From NCBI RefSeq assembly GCF_000174435.1, contig NZ_ACJN02000001.1, positions 1,105,658 to 1,169,657 of the forward strand: a stretch of DNA of 64,000 nt. The letters are read 5' to 3'. Below the pieces are notes generated by a model, which had not been told where the DNA came from, ran no database searches, and saw only the letters and a program-made list of their open reading frames with translations. The translations under genes were made by a program, and so were the position numbers. Source of the stretch: Desulfonatronospira thiodismutans ASO3-1 (lineage in GTDB: Bacteria; Desulfobacterota; Desulfovibrionia; Desulfovibrionales; Desulfonatronovibrionaceae). Shown here in pieces: positions 14,875 through 22,398 of this stretch (positions are counted from its first letter, which is position 1; every line of letters starts with the position of its first letter).

Positions 14875-15114
14875 TTAGAAGCCATTTGCCGCCCAGTCCA
14901 AACACCAGTCAGCTACAAAGGCTTTCGAACCCTTTTTGATTCTGGTGGTGGACGGCTGGCGTGTGAAGCCCTTCCACACTCGGCCGTCGGTCCTGACCAT
15001 CCAGGACATCACCTGGTCTTTAGAATTCACAAACCGGATAAAGCCTCTGTGGTCTGGACCAGTTACAGTGACCTTGTACTGTCCAGCTTCTGTTACAACG
15101 TCTGAGAATTTCAT
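14875..15114 (-). CDS. Hypothetical phage-type protein, 79 aa
   Basis: Start at MKFSDVVTEAGQYKVTVTGP, with GAGGTG just upstream. The body looks like a small beta fold (GFIRFVNSKDQVMSWMV) and ends VADWCLDWAANGF. No family is recognised. Confidence 0.5.
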   Translation of the reverse strand: MKFSDVVTEAGQYKVTVTGPDHRGFIRFVNSKDQVMSWMVRTDGRVWKGFTRQPSTTRIKKGSKAFVADWCLDWAANGF

Positions 15115-15162
15115 CTTCACCTCTGAGTGGTTTTGCCCCGGCATGACCACCGGGGCGTTAGA

Positions 15163-15456
15163 CTATGCTGCTTTCAGCTTCTTGGCCTCTATCCAGGTCT
15201 TCATCTTTTCAGGGGAGCCCCAGCAGACACCTGGAGCCTCGTTATGCAGATACGCAATGTAAGCAGGCAGATTGACCTGGTTGTGATCATCCGCCCGGGC
15301 TATAGCCTTGGTCAGATCATTGCTGATCACTGCGCTTAAGAAGTCTCCAGGGGGCTGGCCTTGATGGATATAGCGCTCAAGGGCATCCAGCATGTAAGCT
15401 GGGATGTAAAAGCCCCTGAAACTGTAGCCGGTGTCCATGGGGTTGATGGTCTGCAT
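15163..15456 (-). CDS. Conserved phage-type hypothetical protein, 97 aa
   Basis: AAGGAGGT upstream of the ATG. The pattern FRGFYIPAYMLDALERYI, GDFLSAVISNDLTKAIARAD, and AYIAYLHNEAPGVCWGSPEK matches a widespread uncharacterised small protein of phages and prophages (a helical core, then HNEAP-x-CWGSP). The function is unknown. It supports the phage origin of the array. Confidence 0.65.
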   Translation of the reverse strand: MQTINPMDTGYSFRGFYIPAYMLDALERYIHQGQPPGDFLSAVISNDLTKAIARADDHNQVNLPAYIAYLHNEAPGVCWGSPEKMKTWIEAKKLKAA

Positions 15457-15473
15457 GGTTTACCTCCTTGTAG

Positions 15474-15977
15474 TTAGGCATTTAGTCCCTGAAGGGACTG
15501 GGTTTTGATGGTGCGGGAGCCGTGCACAGTTCTGATCTTGTCCAGGTCCCACTGTCCTCTGCTGCTGGTCTTGGATTCAGGGGGCCTCCAGAACCAGGCT
15601 TTCTTTTTGGGTGCGAAAAAGAGCCCTGCGTCTTTGAGTGCCTGGCGGTGCAAGTAAGTATTGCCGGTGACCCAGAGCCAGGTGCCGCAGATCTCGAACA
15701 AGAGGCCCGGCAGATGTCCGATCTTGCTGAGAATGCCGGACATCTCTTCGTCCAGGGACATCTCGCCCGGACCTTCTGCTGCGTTTTCATGTATGGCCCA
15801 CTCACCAAGGCTGGATACAAGCAGGTCATAGGCAGCGTTGACGAGCTTCATGAGCTCTTCGCCGTAGGGATTGATGTCTGGGTGATACTTGCGGGCTGCT
15901 GCACGGTAGGCTTGCTTCAGTGCCTCCAGAGTGGCTTCCTCGGGCTTTAGAACCTGCAGCGCTTCCTGAGTGTTCAT
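15474..15977 (-). CDS. J-domain (DnaJ-like) protein, 167 aa
   Basis: N-terminal J domain: LEALKQAYRAAARKYHPDIN with the invariant HPD, and MKLVNAAYDLLVSSLG as the last helix. J domains stimulate Hsp70 ATPase. The C-terminal 80 residues (LFEICGTWLWVTGNTYLHRQ, LFFAPKKKAWFWRP) are conserved in phage J proteins and are not the zinc or client domains of DnaJ. AAAGGAGG is upstream. It may recruit host DnaK for replication or assembly. Confidence 0.85.
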   Translation of the reverse strand: MNTQEALQVLKPEEATLEALKQAYRAAARKYHPDINPYGEELMKLVNAAYDLLVSSLGEWAIHENAAEGPGEMSLDEEMSGILSKIGHLPGLLFEICGTWLWVTGNTYLHRQALKDAGLFFAPKKKAWFWRPPESKTSSRGQWDLDKIRTVHGSRTIKTQSLQGLNA

Positions 15978-16006
15978 CTTTTACCTCCTTTGTTGGTGGT
16001 TAAACG

Positions 16007-16039
16007 CAAAAAGGGCCGGGACATTTCCGCCCCGGCCCT
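16007..16039 (-). terminator. Terminator-like hairpin upstream of the J-protein gene
   Basis: AGGGCCGGG pairs perfectly with CCCGGCCCT, and on the minus strand is followed by TTTTTGCGTTTAAC. The same tail follows the hairpin at 17674-17710. Confidence 0.82.
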
Positions 16040-16050
16040 GGAACCTGGTT

Positions 16051-16365
16051 TTAAGTGTGCGTGCACCAGCAGTCCTCGAAGTCATGAAAGACCATCACTC
16101 CGATCATGAAAGGACCCTCCTGCCTCTCCAAAGGGTGCAGGTCCGGGTTGCCGTTTTGCCTGTACCAGGCCAGAGTGAACTCAGGATGGGAGAAGCTCTC
16201 GTTGTAGCCAGTGACGACCACATCTGTGCTGGGGAGGGCTGCAAGGTTGTGCAGCTTCTCCTGGAACCTGCGCCTGGAATTGGGGCTGTGCTCGCAGATA
16301 ACCCTGGTGATCCCCTTTATAATTTCCTGCTGGGCATAGGGCTGGGTGGTGATCAGTAATGCCAT
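16051..16365 (-). CDS. Hypothetical phage-type protein, 104 aa
   Basis: Starts MALLITTQPYAQQEIIKGIT, with AAAGGAGG upstream. It is mixed alpha/beta and ends HDFEDCWCTHT, with two adjacent Cys and a His. No family is recognised. Hairpins flank it on both sides. Confidence 0.52.
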   Translation of the reverse strand: MALLITTQPYAQQEIIKGITRVICEHSPNSRRRFQEKLHNLAALPSTDVVVTGYNESFSHPEFTLAWYRQNGNPDLHPLERQEGPFMIGVMVFHDFEDCWCTHT

Positions 16366-16400
16366 GGTAACCTCCTTTATGGGTATGGAATTTGGACATA

Positions 16401-16437
16401 AAAAAGCCCGGGCTATGACCGGGAAAAGGGAAGGGCT
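16401..16437 (-). terminator. Possible terminator upstream of the 104-aa protein gene
   Basis: On the minus strand AGCCC pairs with GGGCT, with an inner CCGGG pairing, followed by TTTTTTATG. It is less regular than the other hairpins. Confidence 0.5.
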
Positions 16438-17146
16438 AGCTATTTGTGGATAGCCAGTGCTGGTAATCCTGTACGAGCTGATTAAGGACTTCTGAGCGGG
16501 TGGATATCCGGCTCAGGGACTGATCCCGGATGGTTCTGGTGATGCTGTGATAAAATGAATACAGAGTCAGGCCGTTGAGGGCGATTTCCTCTCTGTAGGC
16601 CTCCAGGAACCGGTGGAACCTGCTGGCAGGAAAGGCTTGCTTGCGCATGGCCTCGAAGCTCAAGATGCGCATGTGGCGCTGGGACAGAGGGATGTTCTTC
16701 AGGTCTAATTGCCATGCCTCCAGACTTTCCAGACGGTTGACTGTTGTCTCTATGGCCCTGCCGGACATGGAGAAGAGCTCATCTGTGTCCAGGCCCTTGG
16801 TGTGCTTCCGGAATTCCACGAAGTCACCGGCAAAGACCAGGTTGGAGCAGACCATTGTATATGTCCCGGCGGTTATTCCTACGGCAAAGCGCTTAGCAAT
16901 TGAGTTGCGAAATCCAATCTGCCAGTTTACTCCATCCCGGCCCTGGTCCAGGCGGTATGAGGCGAAGAGGTTACCTCCTCCGGTGGTGAGCTCGAAACGT
17001 TTGTCCTGGATGCCCAGGCCCTTGTCCCGGACAGCATTCTCTACAGCATCGATTACCAGGCTGTGATGGACAGGATTCCATGTTTCGGTGCCCTGAACTT
17101 CGGGAACTGCACGGACTTCTTGCTCGGAAACGAAATGTGCTTTCAT
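16436..17146 (-). CDS. DUF932-like protein, 236 aa
   Basis: TAGGAGGT precedes the ATG. The core LTTGGGNLFASYRLDQ, QIGFRNSIAKRFAVGITAGT, and MVCSNLVFAGDFVEFRKHT matches DUF932 (phage/plasmid-related protein TIGR03299-type), in which N-S-x-D/K-R and CxN motifs are typical. The family is common on phages, plasmids and integrative elements. Its function is unproven, with suggested roles in DNA metabolism or mimicry. The C-terminal third is helical. Confidence 0.7.
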   Translation of the reverse strand: MKAHFVSEQEVRAVPEVQGTETWNPVHHSLVIDAVENAVRDKGLGIQDKRFELTTGGGNLFASYRLDQGRDGVNWQIGFRNSIAKRFAVGITAGTYTMVCSNLVFAGDFVEFRKHTKGLDTDELFSMSGRAIETTVNRLESLEAWQLDLKNIPLSQRHMRILSFEAMRKQAFPASRFHRFLEAYREEIALNGLTLYSFYHSITRTIRDQSLSRISTRSEVLNQLVQDYQHWLSTNS

Positions 17147-17174
17147 GGTTTACCTCCTATTTGAGATTACTGGG

Positions 17175-17408
17175 TTAGATGATGGAGTTGACGATCTGAC
17201 TTATTTCCTCATCCAACATGTAGGCATACTCGATGCCGCCAGTGGGTCCGACGTGAGGCAGGACATTGCGCCTGAGACGCCCGATGGCCCTGTCTGTGGC
17301 GTTGAACTGGTTGCAGACAGGCCACTTGTGTGACTCGTCATACTGGCGAAACAGTTTGTTGATTTCGTGGATGTTCATGTCGGAAACATCCCGGCCAAAC
17401 ATCTGCAT
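17175..17408 (-). CDS. Hypothetical phage-type protein, 77 aa
   Basis: Starts MQMFGRDVSDMNIHEINKLF, with AAGGAGGT upstream. It is largely helical, with a basic middle (RAIGRLRRNVLPHVGP). No family is recognised. It is immediately upstream of the DUF932 gene. Confidence 0.5.
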   Translation of the reverse strand: MQMFGRDVSDMNIHEINKLFRQYDESHKWPVCNQFNATDRAIGRLRRNVLPHVGPTGGIEYAYMLDEEISQIVNSII

Positions 17409-17477
17409 AGAAACCTCCTTATGTTTTGACGTTATAAATCCCGAGGACTTGTGTTCAGCCTTGGGATCATGCGCCGG

Positions 17478-17639
17478 TTATTGGGCCTGGTTCTGGGCGG
17501 GACGAGTGGTTTTGCTGCCCTTGAGACGAACAACCACCCTGGGAGCCTTAGTGTTGATGGAGCCTTGGTTGGGCATGTTGTATCCACCTCTGGGCCTGCG
17601 ATAAAAACCTCGATTGAACTCAAGAGACACTCTGTTCAT
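17478..17639 (-). CDS. Small basic protein, 53 aa
   Basis: The minus strand reads MNRVSLEFNRGFYRRPRGGY, NMPNQGSINTKAPRVVVRLK and an RPAQNQAQ end. It is Arg/Lys/Gln-rich with no acidic cluster, and has an excellent AAAAAGGAGG before the ATG. That ribosome site is as strong as those of the flanking genes, which is why I call it. It is probably nucleic-acid-binding. No family is recognised. Confidence 0.55.
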   Translation of the reverse strand: MNRVSLEFNRGFYRRPRGGYNMPNQGSINTKAPRVVVRLKGSKTTRPAQNQAQ

Positions 17640-17669
17640 TGGGAACCTCCTTTTTATGGTGTTAAACGC

Positions 17670-17710
17670 AAAAAGGCCGGGACAGTGTTTGGAGGCACTG
17701 TGCCCGGCCT
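17670..17710 (-). terminator. Strong terminator-like hairpin upstream of the basic-protein gene
   Basis: AGGCCGGG-a-CAGTG pairs with CACTG-tg-CCCGGCCT, followed on the minus strand by TTTTTGCGTTTAAC, the same tail as at 16007-16039. Confidence 0.82.
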
Positions 17711-17750
17711 TACAAAGTTGACCTTATTAGTAGGTTATTTGGTTACAGTT

Positions 17751-18182
17751 TTAGATGAGGGGCTCGCAGAAGTCCCGCTGGTCTTCATGCTGCCTTTGCA
17801 ACTTGTTCAGGACAGCTTCAAAACCAAGGCCGTCATCCACCCAGGGTTTACGCTCCAGCAGCTTGACCTGCTCCCGGTCATTGACATTGACGGAGTAGCG
17901 CTTCTTTCCGGTGTACCTGCAGGTATAGTCGCTGACAGTCCCGTTAATGATCTTTAGGTGGGCCTTGTGCGGCTCATCCATGAGTAGCTGCTTGGCCTTG
18001 AGCGCCTGTGCTGCCCAGAAGTTGACCCGTGCCTTGATGTACTGGCCACTGCCATTTTTGGGGATGAGCAGATGCAGGGTATACCTATGCTCGACAGGTT
18101 TGCCGTCTTCCCTGATCCGGCCTGGTACGAATTCGTGCTCTACGGGTGCAGTTGTCCAGCCTTCGATGTTGATCTCTTGCAT
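17751..18182 (-). CDS. Hypothetical phage-type protein, 143 aa
   Basis: Starts MQEINIEGWTTAPVEHEFVP, with GGAGGTT upstream. A beta-rich first half (HRYTLHLLIPKNGSGQYIKA) and KIINGTVSDYTCRYTGKKRY could be an OB-like fold, and a single-strand-binding role is conceivable but unsupported. The C-terminal part is helical. No family is recognised. Confidence 0.52.
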   Translation of the reverse strand: MQEINIEGWTTAPVEHEFVPGRIREDGKPVEHRYTLHLLIPKNGSGQYIKARVNFWAAQALKAKQLLMDEPHKAHLKIINGTVSDYTCRYTGKKRYSVNVNDREQVKLLERKPWVDDGLGFEAVLNKLQRQHEDQRDFCEPLI

Positions 18183-18228
18183 GATAGAACCTCCATTTTG
18201 TTTCGCCCTATGCCGGGCATTAGACGTA

Positions 18229-18261
18229 AAAAAACCGCTTCCAGCACCATGCTGACAGCGG
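18229..18261 (-). terminator. Terminator-like hairpin
   Basis: On the minus strand CCGCT-gt-CAGCA pairs with TGCTG-ga-AGCGG, followed by TTTTTTTACG. It lies upstream of the 143-aa protein gene at 17751. Confidence 0.78.
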
Positions 18262-18289
18262 CTAAACAGCGGATATTCAGGTTGAGTGG

Positions 18290-18721
18290 TTAGTTTACAG
18301 GGGCCTGCCCGGTGCGGAACAGTTGATCGAGCTCCTGCATGAGTTCAAGATGGGAAGTTCTTGCGGGATTAAAGGCTGCCCTACAAAGCTCCTGAATGTC
18401 TTTTGCCTTGGATACAGACAGGGTAATGCCGGTTCTTGAATGCTTAGAGGGCTTTGTCCTGGCTTTGCGGATCTCGAGAAGTGCCACCCGGCATGCAAGG
18501 CGTTCTTTCATGTGCCAAGCGGCCCCTCCGAAGAGGTGTAGTGGGTACCCCTCAAACTTGCCCGTCTTTGTCCTGACCCAGAAGGTGGTTGCCAGCATGT
18601 CGCATTCATAAACGTACTTGTCGCATTTGAACCTGGCTTGACGTGGATCACCGGTAAAACCAGTGCCCCAGGCAAGCCACCTTTTTTCACCTTCTGGGGT
18701 GAGGTATTCTTCAAACTTCAT
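18290..18721 (-). CDS. Hypothetical phage-type protein, 143 aa
   Basis: Start at MKFEEYLTPEGEKRWLAWGT, with AGGAGGT upstream. The longer in-frame extension has no ribosome site. Contains FKCDKYVYECDMLATTFWVR, KFEGYPLHLFGGAAWHMKER, and a helical C-terminus. No family is recognised. The mixed Cys/Trp content suggests a compact globular protein. Confidence 0.52.
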   Translation of the reverse strand: MKFEEYLTPEGEKRWLAWGTGFTGDPRQARFKCDKYVYECDMLATTFWVRTKTGKFEGYPLHLFGGAAWHMKERLACRVALLEIRKARTKPSKHSRTGITLSVSKAKDIQELCRAAFNPARTSHLELMQELDQLFRTGQAPVN

Positions 18722-18737
18722 GGTTACCTCCTGATTT

Positions 18738-18929
18738 TTAATGGACGACTGTTGCCAGGTGGTATGCCCTGGCACCATCATCAAAGCATGGAGAACACAC
18801 CATGCCGCCATACAAGACCTCTATCTTGATGAACCAAGAGAGCTCAGAGGTCTCAACTCGTACCGAATGTTCCGCGCCGCAGTGAGGGCATTCGGTGTCG
18901 ATCTTGCGCCCTTGTCCGCTGATCTGCAT
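18738..18929 (-). CDS. Small zinc-ribbon-like protein, 63 aa
   Basis: Start at MQISGQGRKIDTECPHCGAE, with GGGAGGTG upstream. Two CxxC pairs (CPHC and CSPC) 30 residues apart form a typical zinc-ribbon spacing. It is one of at least six small Cys-rich genes in the array. Confidence 0.6.
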   Translation of the reverse strand: MQISGQGRKIDTECPHCGAEHSVRVETSELSWFIKIEVLYGGMVCSPCFDDGARAYHLATVVH

Positions 18930-18958
18930 ATTATTCACCTCCCTAGTCTTAGATTTGA

Positions 18959-19017
18959 GCTAAACGCTCTTGGCCTACCGCCAGGTGTGGCCACTGACGG
19001 CAGGGTGGAGTGTTTAA
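18959..19017 (-). terminator. Structured intergenic hairpin (first of a related pair)
   Basis: An outer stem TAAACGCTC / GAGTGTTTA and an inner stem CTACCGCCAG / CTGACGGCAGG. The same two-stem design recurs at 19417-19477 with nearly the same inner stem. It lies between co-directional genes, so attenuation or RNA processing are alternatives to termination. Confidence 0.6.
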
Positions 19018-19202
19018 CGTAAACCTTTTTGACTTTCCTCGATGTCGATGTTGGCAGCATTGGCCTGTTCAGCTAATGCCTCCAAGGCATCTTCGTAGAC
19101 GTAAAGAGCACAGGTCTCACAGGCAGCGGAATGGGTAAGTGCAGACTCTATAAGGGTCTGTACTTGAACCTCATTCTTTCCGCAGAATGAACAAGAGCGC
19201 AC
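19014..19202 (-). CDS. ClpX-type zinc-finger-like small protein, 62 aa
   Basis: Probable GTG start at 19202, with AGGAG upstream. It reads RSCSFCGKNEVQVQTLIESA, then AACETCALYVYEDAL. The pattern CxFCGK...LI...CxxC is that of the N-terminal zinc-binding domain of ClpX, here as a stand-alone protein with a helical tail. In ClpX this domain dimerises and binds adaptors, so a role in steering host ClpXP is a reasonable but untested idea. Confidence 0.6.
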   Translation of the reverse strand: MRSCSFCGKNEVQVQTLIESALTHSAACETCALYVYEDALEALAEQANAANIDIEESQKGLR

Positions 19203-19225
19203 AGCTTTTTTGCTCCTGTTGTGTT

Positions 19226-19387
19226 CTACGGTTTGAAGCAGGTTATAATTGCCAGCTCCAGCCCCTTGGCTACGCCTGAGTCATACGTAGACCATTTACC
19301 GTGGACCTCGTAGTGCCTCATTTTGGGCACCAAAGTGTCCATAACAAATTCCATGTCTTGCCCTGTTAAACCTTGTTTTACGTGCAT
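19226..19387 (-). CDS. Hypothetical small protein, 53 aa
   Basis: Reads MHVKQGLTGQDMEFVMDTLV, then PKMRHYEVHGKWSTYD and LELAIITCFKP. AAGGAGGT lies six bases before the ATG. No family is recognised. Called because the ribosome site and position match the pattern of the array. Confidence 0.5.
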   Translation of the reverse strand: MHVKQGLTGQDMEFVMDTLVPKMRHYEVHGKWSTYDSGVAKGLELAIITCFKP

Positions 19388-19416
19388 ATTAACCTCCTTA
19401 GTTAAATTATTATCTG

Positions 19417-19477
19417 AGCTAAGCGCTCATGCCCTACCGCCAGTCGCAAGCACTGACGGCAGGTGGTGAGAGCTTAG
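19417..19477 (-). terminator. Structured intergenic hairpin (second of a related pair)
   Basis: Outer stem CTAAGCGCTC / GAGAGCTTAG and inner stem CCTACCGCCAG / CTGACGGCAGG. Compare 18959-19017. Confidence 0.6.
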
Positions 19478-19686
19478 AAGGGATGGTGGAGCTCCCGGCT
19501 CCTCTCCATCTGAGCATGAAGTATGCGCTGCTGCCAGTATTCATGCTCCAGCTCCTCTGACAGCACCATCATCTCGCTGCACTCGCACAATCCCATAACC
19601 AGGCTGTCGTGGGGATCAGACTCGTTCTCTTCGAGGAGGACGAAGTCCTGGAGCCTTAACTGTCGGTTGCACCTCACGCACTGCAT
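19474..19686 (-). CDS. Small Cys-containing protein, first gene of the leftward array, 70 aa
   Basis: Starts MQCVRCNRQLRLQDFVLLEE, with AGGAGGT upstream. CxxC near the start and CEC in the middle could form a zinc ribbon, and the C-terminal half is helical. Nothing leftward lies upstream for about 2 kb, so the promoter of the array should be in 19687-20000. Confidence 0.58.
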   Translation of the reverse strand: MQCVRCNRQLRLQDFVLLEENESDPHDSLVMGLCECSEMMVLSEELEHEYWQQRILHAQMERSRELHHPF

Positions 19687-20164
19687 ACGGACCTCCTGTG
19701 GTTGAGTGTTACGGTACCTGGACCCCGGGTACCCCGAATGATGGGTAAGGGACTCCTAAGTACCTATAATATTGAGGTCCCACCCCCACACACATGGGCA
19801 TAATTTCCAGCTCACAGGAGAAGCCGAATCTGACAGAAAATAATCAATTATTTCGAATATATATTATTTTTTTGGAAAAATTATATTTAATTTAGTTAAT
19901 ACTAAATTAGCAATAATATGGGTTTTGGTGAGGGAAAGGTGTTATGATTTTAATAGGATATAAAAAGTGGACAAAAAGAAGGGAGTGAAGGCAAAAAGGT
20001 CATGAGGATCAACAGTGGTAGTCTACAAAATCGCTCTGAAAAGACTATGGCACGTTATGTTTTTAAGTATGAAAAAAATATTATTAATATTATGTTCGTT
20101 ATCGTGATATTCAAAAAATTGATAATCCTTGGCTAAAATCGAGAGTAATGAAGGAGGAACTTAC
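19687..20164. other. AT-rich divergent control region
   Basis: It separates the leftward array from a rightward secreted-protein gene. The base composition shifts abruptly to AT-rich between about 19830 and 20130. It contains the TAATTTAGT palindrome and candidate -10-like boxes (e.g. TATTAT at about 19767 on the minus strand), but no -35 that I can place with confidence. Confidence 0.5.
19888..19909. promoter_or_regulatory. Operator-like palindrome
   Basis: TAATTTAGT and ACTAAATTA are perfect 9-bp arms around a TAAT centre, the size of a repressor or RHH/HTH dimer site. It sits upstream of the leftward array, where an element repressor would act. Confidence 0.5.
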
Positions 20165-20791
20165 ATGAAGGCAGTTGTTTATCTGATCTTGATTTTGGCC
20201 TTTCTGCTAGTGACAGATGTAGTAGGCGGACAATCAACAATTTACTGCTACAAGACGTCCGTTGGAACGACTATTTTTTCTGATTCACCATGTACTGATG
20301 AATCACCTGAAGCAAAAACCCAAGGTCAATTGACGATACCTGACTCACAAAATATCCTGGAATCTAGACCTATATTGGAGCAAAGATCGCGAACCCAGGG
20401 ACATACCGGTAAGTTAACGAGCGAAGACACCACTTCTCGTCCATATCAGCTTGTTTTTTCAGAACCTTCATTTTCCGATCTATTGGACGGTTATATCGTA
20501 GCGCAGGATGGCACTTTCCTAGGAAAAATTTCAACTAGCACTATGGACTCGCAATCTATTCTCAATTCTGTAGGAGCGCATGGTAGTACAGTCCGTAGAG
20601 ATTCGATCTTTAACTCCGTTGGGAAGTTTGGTAGTAGCGTATCCAGATACTCTGCATTTAATGACATGGCATCATCTCCGCCAAAGGTATATGCCAGAGA
20701 TGGAAATTTTATTGGCTATCTAACGACAAACACAATGCGTTCTCCAAGTATTGACCCATATTCTTTAATTGGCTGGCTACGATCTCAATAG
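20165..20791 (+). CDS. Secreted DUF4124-like protein with repeated Ser/Asn motifs, 208 aa
   Basis: Start at MKAVVYLILILAFLLVTDVV, with GAAGGAGGA upstream. The signal peptide is followed by IYCYKTSVGTTIFSDSPC, the DUF4124 signature. The C-terminal part has DGTFLGKIS ... SILNSVGAHGSTV, SIFNSVGKFGSSV, and DGNFIGYLTTN. Repeats of this type (S-x-x-N-x-x-G-x-x-GS) recur in secreted proteins of unknown function. It stands alone and rightward in AT-rich DNA within the island. Confidence 0.68.
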   Translation: MKAVVYLILILAFLLVTDVVGGQSTIYCYKTSVGTTIFSDSPCTDESPEAKTQGQLTIPDSQNILESRPILEQRSRTQGHTGKLTSEDTTSRPYQLVFSEPSFSDLLDGYIVAQDGTFLGKISTSTMDSQSILNSVGAHGSTVRRDSIFNSVGKFGSSVSRYSAFNDMASSPPKVYARDGNFIGYLTTNTMRSPSIDPYSLIGWLRSQ

Positions 20792-21136
20792 TTAATTAAT
20801 TTGGTCTATTTAAATGCAGCGAATCAGCAGTACACTTTCTGAAAAGTCATAAAGTCTGGTATTAATATAGTTTGTGCTCGAATGTCACTAGTTATATTCT
20901 AACAAATGTCTCAACACGGACAGGCTTTTTCGCTGGAGCTACAAAGCCGGCCGGGTACGCTTGTCGTTATAAAGACCGGTAATTCCTTGAGATAGTTCAC
21001 CCACCAGAAAAGTTCAGACTACCATATCCCGGACCTGCAGCTGCGACTTCCGGGGGCTGGGAGCGAGCATGGGTCACAGTATCTGGACCAGCAGCTGTCT
21101 GCAGCCCCAGTCCGAATCAACATCCCCCGCTACAAT
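20792..21136. other. Intergenic, no gene recognised
   Basis: The first 150 bases are AT-rich, followed by a GC-rich stretch (about 20935-21130) with many stops in all frames. It may hold decayed coding sequence, but I cannot identify any. Confidence 0.4.
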
Positions 21137-21165
21137 TTGACAATTTTGTAAAAAGTCGTTAATCT
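21137..21165 (+). promoter_or_regulatory. Sigma-70-like promoter for the second terminase-like gene
   Basis: TTGACA (21137-21142), a 17-bp spacer, then TAATCT (21160-21165). The gene starts 69 bp after the -10. Confidence 0.6.
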
Positions 21166-21233
21166 ACCATCATGCAGTATGGTTGATATGGTCAACCTGT
21201 GCAATACAGTGATACGATCTGGGGGAATGTGTT

Positions 21234-21692
21234 ATGGCGTCCAGGAAAAAAGGACGACCACGAAAGTACCGCAACGCTGACCAGCTCCAGGAAAAGATTG
21301 CAGAGTATTTTCATTCATGCTCTGAGCGGGGCAAAATTCCAACAAAGGCGGGCCTATGCTATTATCTGGGTTTTGCAGATCCTGCTGCACTTTCATACTA
21401 TGCAGATAGATGCAAGGCGCGTAACCATTTTTCCAAAGCGATACGCAAGGCCTTGGTGAAGATTGAAGCTTGGAAAGCTCAAGCCTTGGTGGACGGGGAG
21501 CTGGAGCCGGGGCGGCTGCGGGGGTTGTGTTTTGATTTGAGGTGTAATCATGGTTGGAGGGAGAAGACGGCAGTCAAGACGGAGGAGCCGGATGTTGGTG
21601 GTTCTGGTGTGGCTGTGATTGGGTGGCATCGGTGGGAAAATTATTGCCGGAGACGACTTGCACAATCATCTCCGGCTAGTGATAGCTCTTGA
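21234..21692 (+). CDS. Small-terminase-subunit-like protein, 152 aa
   Basis: Starts MASRKKGRPRKYRNADQLQE, with an AT-hook-like RKKGRPRK head. It continues KIAEYFHSCSERGKIPTKAG, LCYYLGFADPAALSYY, a helical middle, and FDLRCNHGWREKT. The architecture parallels the gene at 13202 (EYFxSC, xLxYYLG, FxLxxNxxW) and the small terminase subunits of several tailed phages. The C-terminal 30 residues look poorly conserved. It has its own promoter and no large terminase partner. A role in redirecting a helper phage's packaging is possible. Confidence 0.62.
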   Translation: MASRKKGRPRKYRNADQLQEKIAEYFHSCSERGKIPTKAGLCYYLGFADPAALSYYADRCKARNHFSKAIRKALVKIEAWKAQALVDGELEPGRLRGLCFDLRCNHGWREKTAVKTEEPDVGGSGVAVIGWHRWENYCRRRLAQSSPASDSS

Positions 21693-21728
21693 CCTGTAGG
21701 CTGGGCCTTTCGTGTTACTTGAACAATA

Positions 21729-22304
21729 TTAATGTTGCCTAGCAAAGATACTCGAACGTAAACGTTTTTGGAAATCAGAGGATGTTTCAATTTCTTCAAT
21801 CCGCTTAAGGCTATAAAGCTTCATGGGTCTCCACTGGGGGTTAATGGGATTTGGCTTGGTCATATCCGGGATTGCTGCAAACTCTTCAATCAAATCCCCT
21901 GGCCACCGTTCATACAGTTTGGTGATGTTAATGTATCCAGGTGGCACATTGGATTTCGGCTTGCTCCTATATTGTGGTTTTCCCTTGCTGTTGCGCATCC
22001 TCTTGGTCAACTCGCTATCCTTGCCAGGCCACCAGCAGGTGGTGGCGCAGCCTTTTTCTGTAGGCCAGGTGAAGAAAATTCGTCCATCTCTATCAGGCTT
22101 CACCTTTAACCCTGGCTGTGACCAACAGTGCATCCACGCTGGCGACCATTCACGAAAACTACTCCGGTCCAGGCCTGCTCTGAAAAAGAGCTTCTTGGTC
22201 CATCCGATGCCGTTCAGCAATGAAAAATATTGCTTGAACCAGATACGTGCAGCCTTCCAGTTTTTTACCATCTGTTTTGTGGGTTTTAAGTTCTGCTTGT
22301 TCAT
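21729..22304 (-). CDS. Hypothetical protein, 191 aa
   Basis: Starts MNKQNLKPTKQMVKNWKAAR, preceded by GAAGGG. It is basic and Trp-rich (IWFKQYFSLLNGIGW, WMHCWSQPGLKVKP, GCATTCWWPGKDSELTKRMR), with a helical C-terminus (LYSLKRIEEIETSSDFQKRL). The composition suggests nucleic-acid binding. No family is recognised. It lies downstream of the helicase gene and may be part of that replication transcript. Confidence 0.5.
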   Translation of the reverse strand: MNKQNLKPTKQMVKNWKAARIWFKQYFSLLNGIGWTKKLFFRAGLDRSSFREWSPAWMHCWSQPGLKVKPDRDGRIFFTWPTEKGCATTCWWPGKDSELTKRMRNSKGKPQYRSKPKSNVPPGYINITKLYERWPGDLIEEFAAIPDMTKPNPINPQWRPMKLYSLKRIEEIETSSDFQKRLRSSIFARQH

Positions 22305-22398
22305 AATCCCTTCTTTACGGTTTTATTGGAAAATATCCGCCCAGGCTTGAAGGCCTGGCGCTTCTGTATTGTAAGTCCCTTCATTTTGTCTTAAACCA

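Noticed and set aside
13148-21692. Complete prophage
   Set aside because: No large terminase, portal, capsid, tail or lysis gene was found between 1 and 28.6 kb, so at most a satellite, remnant or other replicating island is supported.
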